Positions 7,099-10,119 of a stretch of 10,119 nt of DNA are shown piece after piece. The notes beneath the pieces are model-generated. The model saw only the letters and a program-made list of their open reading frames with translations. It made no database searches and was not told the DNA's origin. Position numbers and translations under genes: made by a program. The stretch covers positions 1-10,119 of the forward strand of contig DASWMP010000308.1 in NCBI GenBank assembly GCA_036399695.1, read 5' to 3'. The stretch's first letter is position 1; each line of letters opens with the position of its first letter. This DNA comes from DASVEE01 sp036399695. Lineage in GTDB: Bacteria; Acidobacteriota; Thermoanaerobaculia; Gp7-AA8.

Positions 7099-7104
7099 AT
7101 TCTA
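7099..7104 (-). promoter_or_regulatory. Weak -10-like box just before the exporter genes
   Basis: The minus strand reads TAGAAT, 4 of 6 or better against TATAAT, ending 12 bases before the ATG at 7086. Transcription from it would begin near the A at 7091 and leave a leader of about 5 bases, which would fit the absence of a Shine-Dalgarno. No convincing -35 lies 16-18 bases upstream (CTCCGC at 17). Low confidence. Confidence 0.22.
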
Positions 7105-7137
7105 GTGCAGGAGGAGGGAGGGCGGAGCTGTACGGAT

Positions 7138-7161
7138 GGGTAGGGCGGGAGGGGGCGGGGG
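7138..7161 (+). other. G-quadruplex motif upstream of the exporter genes
   Basis: Five runs of three or more G (7138-7140, 7143-7145, 7147-7149, 7151-7155, 7157-7161) are separated by loops of 2, 1, 1 and 1 bases. This meets the usual G4 pattern with margin. The G-rich strand is the template strand for the exporter genes, about 50-75 bases before their start codon, so a folded structure would lie in or just upstream of their promoter. Confidence 0.6.
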
Positions 7162-7168
7162 AAGGCGG

Positions 7169-7242
7169 AATGTTGAATGCTCAATGTTGAATGTTAAAGG
7201 GAGTACGGGTGTCGCCGGGCCTTCATTCAACATTCAACATTG
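7169..7242. repeat. Interspersed-type inverted repeat with AATGTTGAATG units
   Basis: A perfect 14-bp inverted repeat pairs caatgttgaatgtt (7182-7195) with aacattcaacattg (7229-7242) around 33 bases. A further unit aatgttgaatg (7169-7179) stands before the left arm, and a cattcaa extension (7224-7230) before the right one. I recall that similar AT-rich units, which translate spuriously as NVECSMLNV or FNIQHS, are found between genes in some GC-rich bacterial genomes; this is memory, not a search. It stands out by its low GC in a GC-rich region. The rest of 7087-7288 contains G-rich sequence and no gene. Confidence 0.65.
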
Positions 7243-7288
7243 CTCGGCTGCGGCACTGCACCGCTGGTGGAAGGGTGAACGGAGGCCG

Positions 7289-7717
7289 CTACTCTTCCCC
7301 TGCTGCCGCCGCCCGTGCTTCTTCCGCCTGCTGCCGTCGCAGTTCGTCCCCTTCGTCCTTCAGCGGAAGCTTACGCAGCTCCTGCAACGTGATGCGAAGC
7401 ACGCTGCCGAGCGTGAACCCCGTCGGGAAGCAGTGCGGGACGCGCACCCCGGCGCCGATCAGCTCGAAAAAGTCGAGCGGCGGCTTGCGTCTGGCCAGGA
7501 CGTACGCCAGCTTGCGCGGCAGGTCTTCCCGGTCGAAGGCGTTGAGGTGCAGCGGCTGGAGGTAATAGCCGAAGTGCATCTGCTGGAGCGTCGGCATACC
7601 GCCGGCGAACTCCGGCAGCGTCACGCTCAGCGTCAGGGCGCCGAAGATCCAGTTCTCCTGGGCGAACTCTCCACGCCAGTGATCTTCTTCGTCTTCGGTC
7701 AGGTGCTCGAGGCGCAT
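7289..7717 (-). CDS. Hypothetical 142-aa protein, last gene of the ABC-2 transporter operon
   Basis: I do not recognise this protein. It is soluble in appearance, without a signal peptide or membrane helix. The first part is acidic (HLTEDEEDHW), the middle mixes hydrophobic strands and short helices (FGALTLSVTLPEF; LQQMHFGYYLQPLHLNAF; PPLDFFELIGAGVRVPHCFP), and the last 30 residues are a charged, alanine-rich helix (DELRRQQAEEARAAAAGEE) that may be a tail or coiled coil. It has one Cys, and no catalytic motif is evident. It starts 15 bases after the thioredoxin stop, with only a weak ribosome site (AAAGA) directly before the ATG, so it may rely on coupling to the gene upstream. Amino-acid usage is that of a real protein, in contrast to the Arg/His-rich overlapping frames. 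Its place suggests a cytoplasmic partner or an unrelated passenger of the operon. Confidence 0.7.
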   Translation of the reverse strand: MRLEHLTEDEEDHWRGEFAQENWIFGALTLSVTLPEFAGGMPTLQQMHFGYYLQPLHLNAFDREDLPRKLAYVLARRKPPLDFFELIGAGVRVPHCFPTGFTLGSVLRITLQELRKLPLKDEGDELRRQQAEEARAAAAGEE

Positions 7718-7732
7718 TCTTTAGCGCAATGA

Positions 7733-8224
7733 CTAGCGCAGGTTCTCCACGGTCCGCTCGAACGCCTCGGGGCCGCCGAATCCTTCCATCCTCGTCTTCT
7801 GCTCACCGCCGGCATCGGCCCAGACGAGCGTCGGGAACCCGCGGACGCGGTAGCGCTGCTGCAGCGCCTCCACCTCCGCGTTGTTGCGGCCGTCTTCGCG
7901 CTGCCGGTCGACGACCCGCACCGGCACGAAGCGCTGGTTGATCATCCCGGCCAGCCGCTGATCGCTGAACACCGCGTCCTCCAGCGCATGGCACGGGCCG
8001 CACCAGGCCGCCGTGAAGTCGTACATGATGACCTTGCCGCTCTGCCGGGCCACGTTCGCCGCCTGCTCCATCGGCACCCAGCGGACGAGGCTGCGGCTCC
8101 CCTCCTCCTGCGTGGCCGCCGGCGCACGGTTCACGCGCGAGACGATGATCCGCCCGGCGATGAGCGCCACGGCGATGGCAAACAGCCAGATCGGGATGCT
8201 GCGCTGCGTGCTAGTCCGCGCCAT
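7733..8224 (-). CDS. Membrane-anchored thioredoxin-like protein with CGPC active site
   Basis: This is a 163-aa protein with one N-terminal membrane helix (about residues 10-29, IPIWLFAIAVALIAG) and a thioredoxin-fold domain (about 47-163). The active site is W74-C75-G-P-C78, and the cis-Pro is P131 in GFPTLV. The spacing and the start of the domain (VRWVPMEQAANVARQSGKVIMYDFT) recall the DsbD C-terminal/Thioredoxin_7 type rather than classical TrxA. It probably acts at the membrane, reducing or passing electrons to thiols of envelope proteins. Positive charges lie on both sides of the helix, so the side of the membrane is not certain, though a periplasmic domain is usual in such proteins. A longer open frame begins at 8281, but GGGAGG 6 bases before the ATG at 8224 decides for the shorter form. 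The start overlaps the permease gene by 14 bases, so it is translationally linked to the transporter. Confidence 0.88.
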   Translation of the reverse strand: MARTSTQRSIPIWLFAIAVALIAGRIIVSRVNRAPAATQEEGSRSLVRWVPMEQAANVARQSGKVIMYDFTAAWCGPCHALEDAVFSDQRLAGMINQRFVPVRVVDRQREDGRNNAEVEALQQRYRVRGFPTLVWADAGGEQKTRMEGFGGPEAFERTVENLR

Positions 8225-8936
8225 ACGGCACCTCCCGGCGGCTGAAGAAGAGAGCGGCGGCCACGAGCGCCACCGCGGCATTCGACAGGACCATCAGGGT
8301 CCACTCGCCGCTGAAACGCTGCGGCGCGTCGGGGAAAAGGTTCGTGTCGATCCAGACGATGGCCCGCGGGATCGACGGAAAATCGGCCAGCAGCTTGCCG
8401 ATCCAGGCGAAGAACCCCTGCCGTGCCATCTGCAGCATCCCCATTGCCCCCTGCGTCACGCTCAGGCCGACGCTGAGCGCGAAGTAGATGGCGATGTTGA
8501 AGTAGGCGCGGGTGAAGCTGCCGAAGAGGGCCATGAGGGACACGGTCAGCAGCGCCGCGATGGCGTAGTTGAGCGTCGTGCCGGTGACGACGGCGGCGTT
8601 GCGTCCGCCGCGGCCGAGGAGCTCCGCGAGCATCGGGACGGCCGCGCCGATCCAGACGACCAGCGTGGCGCCGATGACGCGGGAGACCAGATAGACGGTG
8701 CGGTTCACCGGCTTGGCCAGGATGAGCTGCAGCGTGCCGGACGAGAACTCCGGCCCGATGACGCTGCAGCCGACGACGTACGAGAGGAGCGCGATCATCG
8801 GCGGCCAGATGCGTCCCGGCATGTTGTCGATGCGCGACACGCCGAGGGCCAGGATGGCCAGCAGCGCGAGATAGCCGAGAAACGGGATGCTGGTCACATG
8901 ACGCCGCACCGTCTCCCCGATTACTGTCAGGTTCAT
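8211..8936 (-). CDS. ABC-2 type transporter permease
   Basis: This 241-aa integral membrane protein has six predicted helices (about 16-33, 44-61, 85-105, 119-139, 144-165, 213-231). Between helices 2 and 3 is PEFSSGTLQLILAKPVNR (62-79), the typical coupling region of ABC-2 permeases (pattern E-x-x-x-G-T-x-x-x-x-L-x-x-P). This region contacts the ATPase. It would work as a dimer with two ATPase copies. The substrate is unknown; relatives include NosY-like, antibiotic-export and envelope-assembly permeases. The gene begins inside the end of the ATPase gene (ATGA overlap), and GAGGTGAAGC before the ATG is a good ribosome site. A loop at about 165-210 contains the amphipathic stretch MLQMARQGFFAWIGKLLADF, which probably lies at the membrane surface. 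Confidence 0.9.
   Translation of the reverse strand: MNLTVIGETVRRHVTSIPFLGYLALLAILALGVSRIDNMPGRIWPPMIALLSYVVGCSVIGPEFSSGTLQLILAKPVNRTVYLVSRVIGATLVVWIGAAVPMLAELLGRGGRNAAVVTGTTLNYAIAALLTVSLMALFGSFTRAYFNIAIYFALSVGLSVTQGAMGMLQMARQGFFAWIGKLLADFPSIPRAIVWIDTNLFPDAPQRFSGEWTLMVLSNAAVALVAAALFFSRREVPYGAD
8231..8236 (-). promoter_or_regulatory. Ribosome binding site that sets the thioredoxin-like gene start
   Basis: The minus strand reads GGGAGG, 6 bases before the ATG at 8224 and inside the permease coding region. It supports the 163-aa form against the longer 182-aa frame starting at 8281. Confidence 0.7.
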
Positions 8937-9826
8937 GCTTCACCTCGGAAGATGCCTTCGAGATCGGCCGTGTGCCGGCGGACGTCGATGACGCCGGCGC
9001 CGGTGGCGACGAGGTCGCGCACCACGCGGGCGATGTCCGCCTCCTGCTCCACCGTGGCCACGACGACGTTGCCGCGCGGCGCGGTGCCCGCGACCTCCGT
9101 CACCTTCGCCGCGTCGAACGTGCCGTGCAGCAGCGTGACGGCAATGACGATGCGGTCGGTGTAAGTGAGCGTCTCGTCGCGGGCGATGACGCCGTTCGAG
9201 AGGAACAGGACGCGGTCGCAGACTTTGCCGACTTCCGCGAGCTGGTGGGAGTTGAGCAGCACCGCGGCGCCGCGCTGCTTCTGCTCGACGATGAGGTCGC
9301 GCACGAGGAGCACGCCGTTCGGATCGAGGCCGGACGTCGGCTCGTCGAGGAAGATGTACTGCGGCTGGTGGATGAGCGCCTGGCACATGCCGATGCGCTG
9401 GAGCATGCCGCGCGAGTACTGCGACAGCTTCTTCTCGGCCGCGTGGGCAATGCCGAGGCGCTCCATCATCGCCGCCACCCGATCGTCGACGCCGTTGCGC
9501 GGCACTTCGGCCAGACGCGCCATGTAGCGCAGGAAGGCGCGGCCGGTGGCACGGCGGTCGAAGTTCATCCGCTCCGGGACGAACCCGGTGCGGCGGCGGA
9601 CGTCGAGATCGTCGTTGGCCTTGCCGTCGATGAGGATCTCCCCTTCGTCCGGCTCGAGAAAGGCGAGCAGACAGGACATGAGGGTCGTCTTCCCCGCCCC
9701 GTTCGGCCCGATCAGGCCGACGACTTCACCCGGCGCGATCTCGAGGTCGACCCCTTTGAGGACGTGCTGGACGCGCGTGACGGTGGAGAACGACTTCGTC
9801 AGACGCCGGACGCGTACGCCGCTCAT
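8933..9826 (-). CDS. ABC-2 type transporter ATP-binding protein
   Basis: This 297-aa cytoplasmic ATPase powers the adjacent permease. It shows Walker A GPNGAGKT (40-47), Walker B FLDE with D161 and E162, D-loop SGLDP (165-169), and the switch His H194. The signature is YSRGM (137-141) in place of LSGGQ, and the Q-loop position has Glu (VPE, E85). Both are usual in the ABC-2/DRA subfamily (YSxGM, LPE) and do not mean loss of function. After the ATPase core, residues about 220-297 form a small extra domain with strands and helices, common in this subfamily and possibly regulatory. The start at 9826 overlaps the stop of the 86-aa gene (ATGA), with no strong ribosome site, so re-initiation by the ribosome ending the upstream gene is likely. 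Together with the permease it forms an exporter or envelope-biogenesis transporter of unknown substrate. Confidence 0.95.
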   Translation of the reverse strand: MSGVRVRRLTKSFSTVTRVQHVLKGVDLEIAPGEVVGLIGPNGAGKTTLMSCLLAFLEPDEGEILIDGKANDDLDVRRRTGFVPERMNFDRRATGRAFLRYMARLAEVPRNGVDDRVAAMMERLGIAHAAEKKLSQYSRGMLQRIGMCQALIHQPQYIFLDEPTSGLDPNGVLLVRDLIVEQKQRGAAVLLNSHQLAEVGKVCDRVLFLSNGVIARDETLTYTDRIVIAVTLLHGTFDAAKVTEVAGTAPRGNVVVATVEQEADIARVVRDLVATGAGVIDVRRHTADLEGIFRGEA

Positions 9827-10083
9827 GCGGGCTGCTGCTTCCGCGCGCGCAAGCCGTTCAGGATGTCGTCGACTTTCGCCTGATGGTACTGGTTGACGCG
9901 CTCCTGGAGAGCGTCGCCCCCTTCGATCGACTCGGTGTAAACCTTCTTCAGCTCACCGCCGAGATAGACCTTCGTTTCGATGCGCGCGTTGGGCCGGGAA
10001 AAGAACTCGGTCTGCACCGTGAGCTTCTTTTCCCCGACGTCGAAAGCATCCACACGGCCGTTGATTTGTGGCTCGTTACTCAT
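9823..10083 (-). CDS. Hypothetical 86-aa protein, first gene of the ABC-2 transporter operon
   Basis: I do not recognise this protein. It has no signal peptide or membrane helix. The first half looks like a beta-sheet (NGRVDAFDVG, KLTVQTEFFS, ARIETKVYLGG, LKKVYTESI), and the second half is one amphipathic helix (GDALQERVNQYHQAKVDDILNGL) ending in a basic tail (RARKQQPA). It has no cysteine and no apparent catalytic motif. The last four bases are shared with the ATPase start (ATGA), so the two proteins are made together, which hints at a regulatory or chaperone role for the transporter, but function cannot be assigned. The ribosome site is weak (GGCAGCCA before the ATG). About 36 bases of upstream sequence remain in the window, without a clear promoter. 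Confidence 0.72.
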   Translation of the reverse strand: MSNEPQINGRVDAFDVGEKKLTVQTEFFSRPNARIETKVYLGGELKKVYTESIEGGDALQERVNQYHQAKVDDILNGLRARKQQPA

Positions 10084-10119
10084 TGGCTGCCATCTTACAT
10101 GCCAATCTCGGAGTGGGGG

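Noticed and set aside
5431..7143. A 570-aa plus-strand open frame
   Set aside because: It is rich in His, Asp, Arg and Glu, opposite a clear ABC exporter gene; the same applies to the plus-strand frame at 4130-5392. Both are antisense shadows.
7178..7242. The 14-bp inverted repeat as an intrinsic terminator of the 142-aa gene
   Set aside because: The loop is 33 bases, the stem is AT-rich and no U-tract follows on the minus strand, so a repeat element is the better explanation.
7136..7732. A 198-aa plus-strand open frame containing NVECSMLNV and FNIQH
   Set aside because: It is built from the AATGTTGAATG repeat and the reverse strand of the 142-aa gene. The peptide is an artefact of the repeat.
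8933..9826. Loss-of-function reading of YSRGM and the Glu at the Q-loop in the ABC-2 ATPase
   Set aside because: Both changes are usual in this ATPase subfamily, and Walker A, Walker B Glu and switch His are intact.
8972..9883. A 303-aa plus-strand open frame
   Set aside because: It mirrors the ABC-2 ATPase gene and has no recognisable motif; composition is that of an antisense frame.

Overview
The window reads like a high-GC Gram-negative-type bacterial chromosome segment. I see no plasmid, phage or IS hallmark genes, no rRNA or tRNA gene and no CRISPR array. The high GC, the ATGA/TGATG gene overlaps and short intergenic palindromic repeats of the 'AATGTTGAATG' and 'GGTCCCAT' kinds would fit an Acidobacteriota-like soil lineage. 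That assignment is inference from style, not from a marker gene. All nine credible genes lie on the minus strand, so transcription runs from the right end of the window to the left.

Right part (10083 to 7289): a compact five-gene run. It holds an 86-aa protein of unknown function, an ABC-2 type ATPase, a six-helix ABC-2 type permease, a membrane-anchored thioredoxin-like protein with a CGPC motif, and a 142-aa protein of unknown function. The first four genes overlap by 4, 4 and 14 bases and the last follows after 15 bases, so they probably form one operon. The thioredoxin and the two unknown proteins may serve the same cell-envelope task as the transporter.

Middle (7288 to 3503): a 202-base intergenic region with a perfect 14-bp inverted repeat and a strong G-quadruplex motif. 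After it come two overlapping genes for a heterodimeric ABC exporter. One subunit has Asp instead of the catalytic Glu and the other has a degenerate signature motif, which is the standard asymmetric arrangement of BmrCD/TM287-288-type drug exporters.

Left part (3467 to 77): a secreted phosphodiesterase of the Ca-dependent PI-PLC-like fold, then a 104-base spacer with a nested inverted repeat and 9-bp tandem units. Next is a 637-aa zinc metalloprotease (HESGH plus a downstream Asp and a Met-turn-like segment) fused to six beta-propeller-like repeats but without a recognisable signal peptide. A GC-rich hairpin follows, and last is a 78-aa cysteine-free protein with a glutaredoxin-like layout, ending before another hairpin. 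The metalloprotease-propeller protein and the intergenic repeat elements are the most interesting items. I do not see a clearly new multi-gene defence or mobile system.
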